The notes: generated from the sequence alone by a model not told the origin. A stretch of 12,297 bases of DNA from Baffinella frigidus (GCA_026770585.1 MU646728.1:116540-128836), one strand, 5' to 3'. Shown: positions 1-6,345, counted from the stretch's first letter. Numbers and translations: made by a program.

Positions 1-160
1 GGGGTTTGGGGTTTAGGGTTTGGGGTTTAGGGTTTAGGGTTTGGGGTTTAGGGTTTGGGGTTTAGGTTTTAGGGTTTGGGTTTTAGGGTTTGGGGTTTAG
101 GGTTTAGGGTTTAGGGTTTAGGGTTTAGGGTTTATGATTTGGGGAGCAGGGTTTAGGGTT
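1..160 (+). repeat. Degenerate telomere-like array, G-rich strand
   Basis: Tandem heptamers alternating TTTAGGG and TTTGGGG, with occasional TTTTAGGG length variants, run from the first base to about 135 and resume at 150-160. The array is mixed and degenerate, unlike a fresh telomerase product. The G-rich strand points into the window, which is the wrong way round for a left chromosome end, so I read it as interstitial. Confidence 0.9.
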
Positions 161-247
161 CAGGGATCGGGGCAACGAACCGATGGCAGCCGAGATGACC
201 ATGTCCATCGACATTCTCGGCATGTACCGCTTTCTAAGCCCCTCCAT
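161..247 (-). other. Exon-like fragment, KRYMP family, copy 1
   Basis: On the minus strand a 29-codon open stretch begins MEGLRKRYMPRMSMDMVISA. It lies directly after a CAG (248-250) that ends a C-rich telomere-like run, as a 3' splice site would. A second copy lies at 326-371. Between the copies the shared KRYMP[RK][MI]S codons differ at CGG/CGC, CCG/CCC and TCG/TCC (all synonymous), plus AGA/AAG (R/K) and ATG/ATA, which is the pattern of former or present coding sequence. Read on the plus strand, the second copy has a stop in this part, so the minus strand is preferred. The product is not recognised and no membrane segment or catalytic motif is evident. It may be an exon of a spliced gene or a relic. 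No clear GT donor is visible at its 3' side. Confidence 0.35.
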
Positions 248-325
248 CTGGTTTAGGGTTTAGGGTTTAGGGTTTCGGGTTCAGGGTTTGAGATTTCGGG
301 TTTCGGGTTTCGGGTTTCGGGTTTA
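248..325 (+). repeat. Telomere-like array with TTTCGGG variants
   Basis: TTTAGGG units pass into TTTCGGG units (about 285-323). It separates the two KRYMP fragments. Confidence 0.85.
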
Positions 326-371
326 GGATATCTTGGGCATGTAGCGCTTGCTTAGCACCTGCGGCATCGGT
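326..371 (-). other. Exon-like fragment, KRYMP family, copy 2
   Basis: The minus strand reads VLSKRYMPKIS and then meets TAA inside the telomere-like array. A GCAG just upstream of GTGCTAAGC could be a splice acceptor. It matches copy 1 mainly through synonymous differences. Only about 11 codons are conserved, so it is either a tiny exon or a truncated duplicate. Confidence 0.3.
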
Positions 372-400
372 GCGGTAGTCACTTGATCACTTGTCACGAG

Positions 401-539
401 CCACTTAGCAGGCGCTGAGTTCCCCCCCCCCCGGATATCCGGGGGAATTGCGGTTAGAATCCAATGCAAATGGATAAGATTCTAGTACACATCGTTTAGA
501 TGGACTGTATCCTTGAAGCCCCCGGTGGCTGCTAAGTGG
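401..539. repeat. Inverted repeat pair enclosing an 18-bp palindrome
   Basis: CCACTTAGCAG (401-411) is exactly inverted at 529-539. Inside lies a run of 11 C (422-432) leading into the perfect palindrome CCCCCGGATATCCGGGGG (428-445). Its half-site ATCCGGGG equals the outer end of the hairpin element at 9912-10047. The stretch 372-650 otherwise holds no convincing gene. Confidence 0.55.
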
Positions 540-650
540 GACGGAGGGTGGGTCCCCTCTCCTCTCCAATAAATCTTCTTCAAATTCTACACCACAATTT
601 CTAAACCACAACCCTCAACACCAAACACCAATCGATGACGCTGCGTGCTT

Positions 651-674
651 ATCCGGGGAAGCCTATTTTTCTTG
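651..674 (+). mobile_element. Solo end of the ATCCGGGG hairpin element family
   Basis: TATCCGGGGAAGCCTATTTTTCTT matches the terminus of the inverted-repeat element at 9912-10047 with about two mismatches. No partner arm is visible within the next 400 bases, so this is a solo end or a decayed copy. Confidence 0.45.
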
Positions 675-771
675 CTGATAAGTGGGCCAGGACCTGTTCA
701 CAGGACCTTTACGAGGGTAAGAAAGAACGAAGAAGAGATCTGGTTCAAGCGGACTGACACGTCCTCAGCAC

Positions 772-925
772 ACGGTCAGCTGTCCTCACCACGCCAGAGG
801 GCTCGAAACATCCACTTTTGACATCTTTCAGGGGAACTCCCCTGCATGACTAAGTCAACGACGCCAGATCTGGCGTGGATAAGGTGTCGGTTTCTCTCGA
901 GCCCTCTTGCGTGACAGCACACCGT
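772..925. mobile_element. Small inverted-repeat element with two internal palindromes
   Basis: The left arm 772-806 and right arm 897-925 are inverted copies. They share ACGGT..GCTGTC and ACGC.AGAGGGCTCGA, and a 6-base insertion sits in the left arm. Between them lie a 6-bp-stem hairpin (829-844) and the perfect 16-bp palindrome ACGCCAGATCTGGCGT (861-876). No coding capacity is visible. It resembles a non-autonomous foldback or MITE-type element, but no target duplication was found. Confidence 0.45.
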
Positions 926-961
926 CAACTTCAGAGTAACAAGCTCTTCAAACTATCTTTA

Positions 962-1071
962 TAAAGCAACTCGTTCTGGTACACATGGTAAAAAAACAGA
1001 GGCTTTTAAACTCTAATTCCTCGGTAAAAGCTTCCCGCGTTTTAAAATTTGTACCAAAACGAGTTGCTTTA
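962..1071. mobile_element. MITE-like foldback, 21-bp terminal inverted repeats
   Basis: The ends 962-982 and 1051-1071 (TAAAGCAACTCGTT.TGGTAC type) are inverted with 20 of 21 bases matching. The interior is AT-rich, about 68 bp, and partly complementary to itself. The inner GTACCA motif recurs at 3440, 9040, 9715, 10141 and many times in 11780-12240, hinting at a shared sequence family. No target-site duplication longer than two bases is evident. Confidence 0.55.
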
Positions 1072-1150
1072 CGAACATAATATCAGACTCTGTTACCAGA
1101 TGTTGTAACTATGAAACTGTCCTTAGCTCACCACCAGCTACGAAAACATG

Positions 1151-1200
1151 CAACATGGCAAAAGTGGACGTTCAAACATTCAACATGGCAAAAGTGGACG
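1151..1200 (+). repeat. Direct repeat, 20 bp, period 30
   Basis: CAACATGGCAAAAGTGGACG occurs exactly at 1151-1170 and 1181-1200. Confidence 0.85.
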
Positions 1201-1263
1201 ATGCTGACACAGAAACGCCCCCATTTTTGAATCATTCCGGAGGCCAGCTTCTCTGTACACTTC

Positions 1264-1390
1264 CCCAAACCCCAAACCCCAAACCCTAAACCCTAAACCC
1301 GCAACACTAAATATTGAAGCCTAGACCCTAAACCCTAAACCCGCAACACTAAACATTGAAGCCTCAAGCCTCAAGCCTCAAGCTTAAGTA
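1264..1390 (-). repeat. C-strand telomere-like array with 42-bp duplication
   Basis: CCCCAAA and CCCTAAA units run on the plus strand, so the orientation is opposite to the start of the window. A 40-base unit (telomere-like part plus a short unique tail) occurs at 1283-1322 and 1325-1364 with one mismatch. CCTCAAG heptamers follow at 1362-1383. Confidence 0.85.
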
Positions 1391-1467
1391 CACACCGTGT
1401 AGAGTGCACATGACCTCTCTCTCTAGGTCCTGCTCAACCACAGCCTCGTTGGGGGTGCATACACGGC

Positions 1468-1652
1468 GGTCCACCTACCCTAACACAGGCTACCGTAACA
1501 CATACTCACCCTCCACACATACTCCTTCGGCCGGCCCCCGATTTCCCCCTGCAAGGAAGTATGCCTGAAGGGTGGACACCATAACACATACCCACCCTCC
1601 ACACATACTCAATCAGTCCGGCCCCGACGGGTATGTGTTAGGGTAGGTCCAC
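1468..1652. repeat. 86-bp-spaced direct repeat inside an inverted repeat
   Basis: A 29-base unit at 1496-1524 recurs at 1582-1610 with one mismatch, and the similarity continues into the GGCC-rich sequence that follows. The outer ends (about 1470-1487 and 1632-1652) are inverted copies around CTACCCTAACACA. Read on the minus strand the copies give EYVWRVSMCYG and EYVWRVGMCYG, so this could be another exon-like duplicate. In the copy at 1496 GTGAGT would be a good splice donor. Confidence 0.5.
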
Positions 1653-1710
1653 TGTACAGCACGCGGGGCGCGGCGTCGTCACGCCGGAGGGTATTTTGGG
1701 AGAAATTCTG

Positions 1711-1752
1711 CGCTGCAGTGCTCTGCAGTGCTCTACAGAGCTCTGCAGAGCT
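1711..1752 (+). repeat. 10-bp tandem repeat with 14-bp palindrome
   Basis: Four 10-base units (CGCTGCAGTG, CTCTGCAGTG, CTCTACAGAG, CTCTGCAGAG) end in the perfect palindrome AGCTCTGCAGAGCT (1739-1752). Confidence 0.8.
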
Positions 1753-1856
1753 GATAAAGGTCTCTTCTGCTAAACTTTAAGACCTACAGGACCGAGTAGG
1801 GAGGCAAGGCCAACCCTCACCCCTAAAGCCTAAAGCCTAACGCACCGAGTTGGAAG

Positions 1857-2240
1857 CATCAATCAATCCAAGACCAAACACACCCTGAACCCTAAACCCC
1901 AAACCCTCCCAAGGCCCCTCCAGGACCCTCCAGGAAGACGCAAACCCTAAATCCTAAGCCCTAAATCCTCCAAGGCTTTAGAGTTGTAAACCCTGAAACC
2001 TAAACACTTAACCCTCCAAGGCTTCGGGGTTGCAAACCCTCAACCCTCAACCCTCAACCCTTCAAGGCTTCAGGGCTGCACACCCTCAACCCCAAACCCT
2101 CCACGGCCGCACAGTCTTGGACTGCCCCTAAACCCCAACCCCCAAACGGGGCTCGGCGCCATGTAGGGTCATGGAGGATTCTTCTTGTCCGTACCACACA
2201 CCCAGGTAAACCCCGCACACCCCAAACCCCAAACCCTCCA
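1857..2240 (-). repeat. C-strand telomere-like sequence with interspersed short units
   Basis: CCCTAAA, CCCCAAA and CCCTCAA stretches alternate with a recurring unit. CTCCAAGGCTT-type copies start near 1967, 2013 and 2059. The related CCCTCCA..G-TCGCAC.GTCTTGG unit occurs at 2096-2121 and 2235-2260. On the minus strand the latter two read SKTVRPWRV and SKTVRLWRV with synonymous ACG/ACT and CGA/CGG differences. Confidence 0.7.
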
Positions 2241-2330
2241 AAGTCGCACCGTCTTGGAATGCTTGATCTTGTCAGCAGCGTCATTGATCATCCCGTCATC
2301 GCTGACGTTGGAGCCATTTACGAACCGCCT
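2233..2330 (-). other. Exon-like fragment, NGS/SKTVR type
   Basis: The minus strand is open across about 32 codons. It contains RFVNGSNVSDDGMINDAADK followed by IKHSKTVRLW, then runs into telomere-like C-strand sequence. It carries N-glycosylation-type sequons (NGS, NVS). The end SKTVR.W recurs at 2099-2121 and the start RFVNGS resembles the NGS units at 2372-2500. The composition is unlike the arrays and protein-like. There is no recognised domain and no clear start codon, so an internal exon or a remnant is more likely than a complete gene. Confidence 0.35.
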
Positions 2331-2371
2331 ACCCCCCCTCCCCCCCTGCAAAAGAGCGCTTTTAGATGACC

Positions 2372-2500
2372 CGAAACGGTGCGTTGTGGCAGCCGTTTAA
2401 ACCCCGCAACGCGGAAGGGGGTGTTGTAAGAGCCGTTTATAAACCACCTGACTCGAAACGATGCGTTTTGAGAGCCGTTTATTAACCGCCTACCCCCCCC
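2372..2500 (-). other. NGS..N..FRV repeat peptide, three tandem copies
   Basis: On the minus strand three units of about 42 bp encode NGSQNASFRV, NGSYNTPFRV and, in the next frame, NGCHNAPFRV. The first two are in one open frame, and the third is shifted by one base, so the array as a whole is not a continuous frame. Further members occur at 4528-4576 (NGARNAPFRV, RNAPFRF). At DNA level the family is the CGAAACGGTGCGTTGNGAG motif. The conserved peptide across diverged DNA suggests coding origin. N-G-S and N-A-S are sequons typical of secreted or surface proteins, but no signal peptide can be seen. The flanking CCGCCTACCCCCCC-type segment is also duplicated (2326-2350, 2487-2512). Confidence 0.35.
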
Positions 2501-2593
2501 GCACCCCTGCAAACGAGCGGTTTCAGGTGCCTTTCATCTTGCAGATGATCTTTTAACGAGCGCTTCTTTCAGATGCAAAAGAGCGCTTTCAGA

Positions 2594-2667
2594 CGGTGTA
2601 GGGTGTAGGGTGTAGGGTGTAGGGTGCAGGGTGTAGGGTGTAGGGTGTAGGGTGTAGGGTGTAGGGT
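2594..2667 (+). repeat. TGTAGGG heptamer array
   Basis: About ten units of TGTAGGG (one TGCAGGG). It is a homogeneous telomere-variant array, less degenerate than the others. Confidence 0.9.
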
Positions 2668-2718
2668 TTCGGGGGTAGGGGTTAGGCTCAGCATCCACGG
2701 ATTGGCTGTACGCGGTGA

Positions 2719-2976
2719 CATAAGACGCTACTCTCTCCTTACGGCAGTGTGCAAGGGGTAGGTACCCCCCAAGGCACCCTAAACAGCCCCGCCGGCAGGC
2801 TCGTGAACGCCCACGTGACCGGTCACGCGGACGCCGAAGCCAGACGGTCGGTCGTGACTGCCTTGCGTGTGACGCTATTCTCTCCTTACGACAAGACGCT
2901 ACTCTCTCCTTACGAGAGTGTGCAAGGGGTAGGTACCCCCCAAGGCACCCTAAACCCTAAAGAGACAGTGAGCTAG
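2719..2976 (+). CDS. Open reading frame with in-frame repeats; exon-like, no ATG
   Basis: This is the best open frame in the window: 85 codons between TGA (2716-2718) and TAG (2974-2976), with no ATG start. It contains KTLLSPY.SVQGVGTPQGTLN twice (2722-2784 and 2893-2955, 61 of 63 bases identical). The copies lie 171 bp apart, exactly 57 codons, and are therefore in frame. A partial extra copy, VTLFSPYDK, lies between them (2869-2892). The middle encodes NSPAGRLVNAHVTGHADAEA, a module also found on the minus strand at 5139-5223 and 10646-10742, where a one-base deletion gives a stop after AEANCPR. No known family is recognised. Because the frame is open through every repeat, it may be a real exon. 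The opposite strand also reads partly open (CRKERVAS repeats), so the coding strand is not certain. Confidence 0.35.
   Translation, partial: HKTLLSPYGSVQGVGTPQGTLNSPAGRLVNAHVTGHADAEARRSVVTALRVTLFSPYDKTLLSPYESVQGVGTPQGTLNPKETVS
2811..2830. repeat. Palindrome in NSPAGRL module, copy 1
   Basis: CCACGTGACCGGTCACGCGG is a 20-base palindrome with a single mismatched pair. The copies at 5173 and 10680 are perfect. Confidence 0.8.
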
Positions 2977-3180
2977 GGGCGATACCTTGCCCCAGGTGTC
3001 CATGTTGCTCATTGTTTGGGGGAGACATCAACAGTGGGGGAAGCATTGCGGAAGTTTACCATGTTCTGAGACAGAGGTGGTCAGGCTCTGGGGAGGTCAC
3101 ACGAGAGAGAAGATGATCTCGAGGGACCTACCCAGAGTCGTATATCACCAAGTATACAACGTATACGACGATTAGGGTTC
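2977..3180. other. Unassigned sequence
   Basis: No gene is seen. At 2979-2999 the minus strand has ACCTGGGGCAAG followed by GTATC, resembling the 3' end of the HWGGNHS fragments (ACCAGGGGCAAG then GTAYC), which could be a splice donor. Two GTATAC palindromes lie at 3152-3157 and 3161-3166. Confidence 0.3.
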
Positions 3181-3196
3181 AGGGTTTAGGGGTTAA

Positions 3197-3249
3197 GATA
3201 CCTTGCCCCTGGTGGCGTTGTCTTTCCTGGCGTGGCGAGTCGCGTTCAC
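3197..3249 (-). other. Exon-like fragment, HWGGNHS family, copy A (3' part)
   Basis: The minus strand reads VNATRHARKDNATRGK and ends at AAG followed by GTATC, a plausible 5' splice site. It matches copy B (VNATLHARKVNATRGK) with one synonymous and two replacement differences over 17 codons. The 5' half HWGGNHSAF is missing, so this copy is truncated or alternatively bounded (a CAG lies just before the GTGAACGCG segment). Confidence 0.4.
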
Positions 3250-3375
3250 TGGACATAAACCCTGAACCCCAAACCCCCCTCCCGGGTGTGCCCATCTGAG
3301 GCGGATCAAGCCCTCTTTTTAAAATGTCGGTTGTAGACGCACGTCCAGGTTTGTACGAGAGTTGGGCACGTCCCC

Positions 3376-3545
3376 TAGAGCGTTTGCGGCAATTGTTGTC
3401 CGTTTTTGATTTGCAGTTTTCGGGGTTTCGGGTTTTCATTTGTACCAGAAGTGTCCATTTGAAATGTTTTGAGACCTTGACAACATTTTAAAACCCCCGA
3501 AAGCCCGAAAACTGCAAGTCGAAAACGGACAACAATTACGCTCTA
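3376..3545. mobile_element. Foldback element with ~48-bp inverted arms
   Basis: Arms 3391-3436 and 3490-3537 are inverted copies (about 85% identical, AATTGTTGTCCGTTTT at the outer end). The pairing continues outward through TAGAGCGT (3376-3383, 3538-3545) apart from a 7-base insertion in the left arm. The loop of about 53 bases carries TTTGTACCAGAA, the motif found in the 11.8-12.2 kb repeats. There is no coding capacity, so a non-autonomous element is the simplest reading. Confidence 0.55.
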
Positions 3546-3660
3546 CCGAAACGCGGGCGGCACCGCTCCAATTCCCACCACGAATTACATGGTCAAATTG
3601 GCGATTTTAATTAGAGGGATTGGTCCGCCCAAAGAGTGGTGCGGGACGCCCTTGCAGAGG
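3546..3660. other. Unassigned AT-richer stretch
   Basis: No gene or clear repeat is visible. Weak inverted similarity exists between GCACCGCTCCAATTCCC and the GGGATTGGT...GTGGTGC segment. Confidence 0.3.
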
Positions 3661-3663
3661 GTT

Positions 3664-3824
3664 CAGTGTTTCGGGTTTATGGTTTAGGGGGGGTGAACGC
3701 CTCGGGGTGGTTCCTTGGGTTTAGGGTTTAGGATTTAGGGTTTGAGGCAAAGGGTTTCGGGTTTCGGGTTTCGGGTTTCGGGTTTAGGAGTTTGGGGTTT
3801 GGGGTTTGGGGTGTGGGGTTTGAG
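3664..3824 (+). repeat. Telomere-like array, TTTAGGG/TTTCGGG/TTTGGGG
   Basis: Blocks of one heptamer variant follow one another, for example TTTCGGG at about 3763-3784 and TTTGGGG at 3791-3812. This suggests local expansion of each variant. Confidence 0.85.
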
Positions 3825-3906
3825 GTACCTTGCCCCTGGTGGCGTTGACTTTCCTCGCGTGGAGAGTCGCGTTCACGAATGCCGAGTGGTTGCCGCCCCA
3901 GTGTGT
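3825..3906 (-). other. Exon-like fragment, HWGGNHS family, copy B (fullest)
   Basis: The minus strand encodes HWGGNHSAFVNATLHARK, then VNATRGK. It begins just after CTAACCGCAG at the end of a telomere-like run (acceptor-like, with a CTAAC branch-point-like motif) and ends at AAG followed by GTACC (donor-like). Compared with copy C over the 13 codons from W to L, all four differences are synonymous (GGC/GGG, TCG/TCA, GCA/GCG, CTC/CTT). That is the strongest coding signature in the window. NHS, NAT and NAT are N-glycosylation sequons, which would suit an extracellular protein. No named family is recognised. Four copies in 1.2 kb suggest exon or gene duplication, and whether any is expressed cannot be seen here. 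Confidence 0.5.
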
Positions 3907-4046
3907 CTGCGGTTAGGGTTTAGAGTTTAGCGCCGCGAAACCGCAACGCTTCGGCATTGGAGGCCTCTCTTCGGATGACCACGCAACCACGGAATGCATT
4001 GGCGCTACTGCCTCCTTTTTTTGCTGTCGCGCGACCACACCCTGAA
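3907..4046. other. Spacer between copies B and C
   Basis: A short telomere-like run (about 3912-3930) is followed by about 110 bases of mixed sequence with no recognised feature. Confidence 0.3.
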
Positions 4047-4094
4047 GGGAAGAGTCGCGTTCACGAACGCTGAGTGGTTGCCCCCCCAGTGTGT
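4047..4094 (-). other. Exon-like fragment, HWGGNHS family, copy C
   Basis: The minus strand reads HWGGNHSAFVNATL and then diverges to PFRVW. It is preceded by CCCAACCCCAG at the edge of a telomere-like run, so the acceptor-like CAG is conserved. It differs from copy B only by synonymous changes in the shared part. The 3' half of the fragment is replaced. Confidence 0.45.
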
Positions 4095-4118
4095 CTGGGG
4101 TTGGGGTTAAGACTTTGG

Positions 4119-4326
4119 CATCTAGCATTTAGCATTTACGGTTCAGCATTTAGGGTTAAGCATTTAGCATTTAGCATTTAGCATCTAGCATCTAGCATTT
4201 AGCATTTACGGTTTAGCATTTAGCATTCAGCATTCAGCATTCAGCATTCATCATTCATCATTTAGCATTTAGGTCTTATCATTTATGGTTTAGCATTTAG
4301 CATTTATGGCTTAGGGTTTAGCATTT
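4119..4326 (+). repeat. TTTAGCA heptamer array
   Basis: About 29 heptamers of TTTAGCA with variants TCTAGCA, TTCAGCA, TTTACGG and TTCATCA. The 7-bp period of the telomere-like arrays is kept while GGG is replaced by GCA, and single TTTAGGG-like units remain. Confidence 0.85.
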
Positions 4327-4327
4327 G

Positions 4328-4370
4328 GTGGAGAGTCGCGTTCACGAATGCCGAGTGGTTGCCGCCCCAG
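4328..4370 (-). other. Exon-like fragment, HWGGNHS family, copy D
   Basis: The minus strand reads WGGNHSAFVNATLH, identical to copy B at DNA level in the body. It begins after CCCTAACGCAG, again a CAG ending a telomere-like run. Four bases (ACAC) present after the CAG in B and C are missing, so the frame entering the fragment would change. Downstream it passes into the TTTAGCA array. Confidence 0.45.
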
Positions 4371-4456
4371 TCTGCGTTAGGGTTTAGGGTTTTCGGGTTT
4401 TCGGGTTTAGGGAGAGAACGCGACAGTCCCTAGGGAGCGAATGCGACACTCCGTAA
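4371..4456 (+). repeat. Telomere-like run and 23-bp tandem pair
   Basis: TTTAGGG/TTTTCGGG units are followed by two 23-base units (GGAG.GAA.GCGACA type) at 4411-4433 and 4434-4456. Confidence 0.65.
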
Positions 4457-4527
4457 CGCCCTCGGGGTTATGAATGCGAAATAAAAAAGAACGGCACCAG
4501 CGTGAATGCTCGTTTGTTCTAGAAACG

Positions 4528-4576
4528 CGAAACGGTGCGTTGCGAGCTCCATTAAAACGAAACGGTGCGTTGCGAG
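4528..4576 (-). other. RNAPFR repeat, two copies
   Basis: CGAAACGGTGCGTTGCGAG occurs exactly at 4528-4546 and 4558-4576 (period 30, so in frame). On the minus strand it gives RNAPFRFNGARNAPFRV, related to the NGS..FRV units at 2372-2500. The surrounding minus frame is open from about 4407 to 4652 but is otherwise not recognisable. Confidence 0.4.
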
Positions 4577-4616
4577 ATGCGGACTTTCGGTGAAAGCCGG
4601 GACAGGCAAGGCCCGG

Positions 4617-4651
4617 GGGATCAGAGTTGTCAACTTTTGGTTTGGAAGTCA
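4617..4651 (+). repeat. Dispersed direct repeat, copy 1 of 2
   Basis: GGGGATCAG.GTTGTCAACTTTTGG..-type sequence recurs at about 5277-5311 with a few differences. Confidence 0.6.
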
Positions 4652-4721
4652 CGGAATTCCCAATAGATCCGACGACGCGTCAATCCACACAGCAGACTTG
4701 GAAGGGATTTTGAATAACCCT

Positions 4722-4942
4722 TAAGCGACCAGACCTACGACCCTACGGTAGGCAACCCGTAGGGACATAGGTGGGTTCCTACGGATAAGGTAACGGAAAG
4801 GTGGCCCGATTTGGGCCGACAATCCCTTCGTAGGCCGCTGTGTGGTGTCTCCACTCGACTCCGGCAAAACGCTAGTTGCCTCGCACTAGGCATTGGAGCT
4901 TTTTTGCTCTAGTTTTAGGAAAAGTCCCGATTAACCAGGAAC
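4722..4942. other. Non-repetitive stretch with hairpin
   Basis: No gene is seen. CCCTACGG (4741-4748) pairs perfectly with CCGTAGGG (4757-4764). Its CCTACGGTAG motif recurs in the long hairpin at 6909-7062 and near 7361. No tRNA-like cloverleaf could be drawn. Confidence 0.4.
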
Positions 4943-5076
4943 CATGGTACAAATCGGTAGGTTCATTATCACTGGGGTGTGTGCAAACAGTCACATTTTG
5001 ACCCAATTCCGGCCAATTTGTGACTATTTCGGTCATTTTGGTGGTCTAGATGGACGCGGAGAGGCAACGGGATTTT

Positions 5077-5138
5077 GTTGGCACCGTGTCCTCCATAGAC
5101 CCGAACACACGTGCGTTCGGTCCAATCGCGAAACTTGC
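5077..5138 (-). other. Exon-like fragment, VFGSM family, copy a
   Basis: The minus strand reads ASFAIGPNARVFGSMEDTVP. The segment 5077-5100 is repeated exactly at 5226-5249 (SMEDTVPT). VFGSM also occurs in the two fragments at 5372-5431 and 5559-5618. Downstream the frame ends at a stop near 5046. No known family is recognised. Confidence 0.4.
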
Positions 5139-5249
5139 CAAGGCAGTCACCTCGGACAGTTGGCTTCGGCGTCCGCGTGACCGGTCACGCGGGCGTTCAC
5201 GAGCCTGCCGGCGGGGCTGTTCCACGTTGGCACCGTGTCCTCCATAGAC
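5139..5249 (-). other. Exon-like fragment with NSPAGRL module, copy 2
   Basis: One open frame on the minus strand reads SMEDTVPTW followed by NSPAGRLVNARVTGHADAEA and NCPR, then TGA. Relative to the copy at 2784-2865 one base is missing after the AEA codons, which causes the stop. Alternatively CCGAG followed by GTGACT could be a splice donor. It contains the perfect 20-bp palindrome CCGCGTGACCGGTCACGCGG (5173-5192). Confidence 0.45.
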
Positions 5250-5371
5250 GCTTCGGGTTTCGGGGTTCGGGTTCAAGGGGATCAGCGTGTCAACTTTTGG
5301 TTGGAAAGTCTCCTGAAGAGTGAGGCGGGTGTGGCCTTCGATGTGAGTGTAATACACAGCACCAAAGCACT

Positions 5372-5431
5372 ACCTTGTTCCCCATGGACCCGAAGACGTG
5401 TCCCCGATGCCCCCCCCGAGCGTGGTTGCCT
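5372..5431 (-). other. Exon-like fragment, GNH..VFGSM, copy c
   Basis: The minus strand encodes GNHARGGHRGHVFGSMGNKV. The copy at 5559-5618 reads the same with A/T, R/Q and V/I replacements and three synonymous differences in these 20 codons (5 base differences fall in the 60 bp of DNA that I aligned directly). It is glycine- and histidine-rich and is not recognised. The 187-bp spacing is not a multiple of three, so the two are separate fragments and not a continuous repeat protein. Confidence 0.45.
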
Positions 5432-5558
5432 TTCAGGACGCAACGGTTCGTTTCGTGGTACTAAATGGTACGTAGACACTCCGCCAAGTCGCGACGGTTC
5501 CTTGTTTCCACGTCCGGTCCGTGTCCGGTCCGTACACCCAATTTCCGGTTGGAGAGTC

Positions 5559-5618
5559 ACCTTGTTCCCCATGGAACCGAAGATGTGTCCCTGATGGCCC
5601 CCCCGAGTGTGGTTGCCC
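5559..5618 (-). other. Exon-like fragment, GNH..VFGSM, copy d
   Basis: The minus strand encodes GNHTRGGHQGHIFGSMGNKV, then TLQPEIGCT. The frame stays open well downstream (to about 5282), but the continuation crosses copy c in another frame, so only the fragment itself is supported. Confidence 0.45.
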
Positions 5619-5638
5619 TTTTCGCCTCCTGCACCTGG

Positions 5639-5818
5639 TGTAGGGTTTGGGGTTTGGGGTTTCGGGCTTCGTGTTTCGTGTTTAGGCTTCGTGTTTCGTG
5701 TTTCGTGTTTAGAGTTTCGTGTTTAGATTTTGGGGTTTGGGGTGTGGGGTTTGGGGTGTGGGTTCTGGGTTTTGGGTTTTGGGTTTTGGGTTTTGGGTTT
5801 TTGGGTTTTTGGGTTTAG
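5639..5818 (+). repeat. Telomere-like array with TTTCGTG, TTTGGGG and TTTTGGG blocks
   Basis: Successive blocks are TTTGGGG, TTTCGTG (5667-5733), TGTGGGG/TTTGGGG and TTTTGGG (5766-5818). Each is mainly a 7-base period, with 8-base units near the end. Confidence 0.85.
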
Positions 5819-5913
5819 GCGAGTGATTCTACAGGGGGGTGGGGGGGGGCTACTCACTCCTCGGACTTGAGGAATTGTGGCCGTCGTGGTGTATCAGCGC
5901 TCCTGCGAAAAAA

Positions 5914-6036
5914 GGGTTCAGGGTTTAGGGTTTAGGGTTTAGGGTTTAGGGTTTAGGGTTCATGGGATAGGGTTTAGAGTTTGGGGTTTACTACGTTTAT
6001 GGGTTAGGGTTGAGGGTGTAGGGTGTAGGGTTTACG
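5914..6036 (+). repeat. Telomere-like array
   Basis: Regular TTTAGGG units (about 5920-5960) are followed by degenerate units and two TGTAGGG. A short unassigned stretch with runs of G (5819-5913) precedes it. Confidence 0.85.
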
Positions 6037-6064
6037 GGAGAGAAGAAGTCACCAGCGAGCGGAC

Positions 6065-6065
6065 G

Positions 6066-6101
<36 letters not shown>

Positions 6102-6104
6102 TCT
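6065..6104 (+). repeat. CT-rich microsatellite
   Basis: CTCTGT units pass into pure CT. On the minus strand the adjacent 6104-6125 reads GKSLRPS, identical in DNA to part of the ADGF fragment at 6436-6492. Confidence 0.85.
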
Positions 6105-6238
6105 CGGAGGGACGGAGCGACTTGCCGTGTGAGCCTCGGTCGGACAGGTGATGAGCCTCGATGGTTGACTAATGAAGGTATCTTAGATCTCGCTCTCCTA
6201 AGTGGGGTCTCATGACGTAACCCACAGACATACAGCAG

Positions 6239-6345
6239 CGATCGAGAGAGCGATCGAGAGAGATAGAGGGAGAGAGACAGAGACGGAGAGAGAGGCAGAG
6301 AGAGACAGAGACAGAGACAGAGACATAGACAGAGACAGAGACAGA
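6239..6345 (+). repeat. GA-rich microsatellite
   Basis: GAGAGAGCGAT, GAGA and ACAGAG units. The complement of the neighbouring CT tracts. Confidence 0.85.

Noticed and set aside
1-135. A true chromosome end
   Set aside because: The G-rich strand runs into the window from its left end, whereas a left telomere would show the C-rich strand here. The units are also mixed and degenerate.
4741-4930. tRNA or structured RNA gene
   Set aside because: There is an 8-bp hairpin and a GAGC-T6-GCTC stem, but no cloverleaf, no TTCRA arm and no promoter boxes I could place.
5046-5357. Complete 103-codon minus-strand gene with MYYTHIEG start
   Set aside because: It reads the NSPAGRL module in the arginine-rich frame (EQPRRQARERPRDRSRGRR), whereas the frame NSPAGRL is the one shared with the open plus-strand copy.
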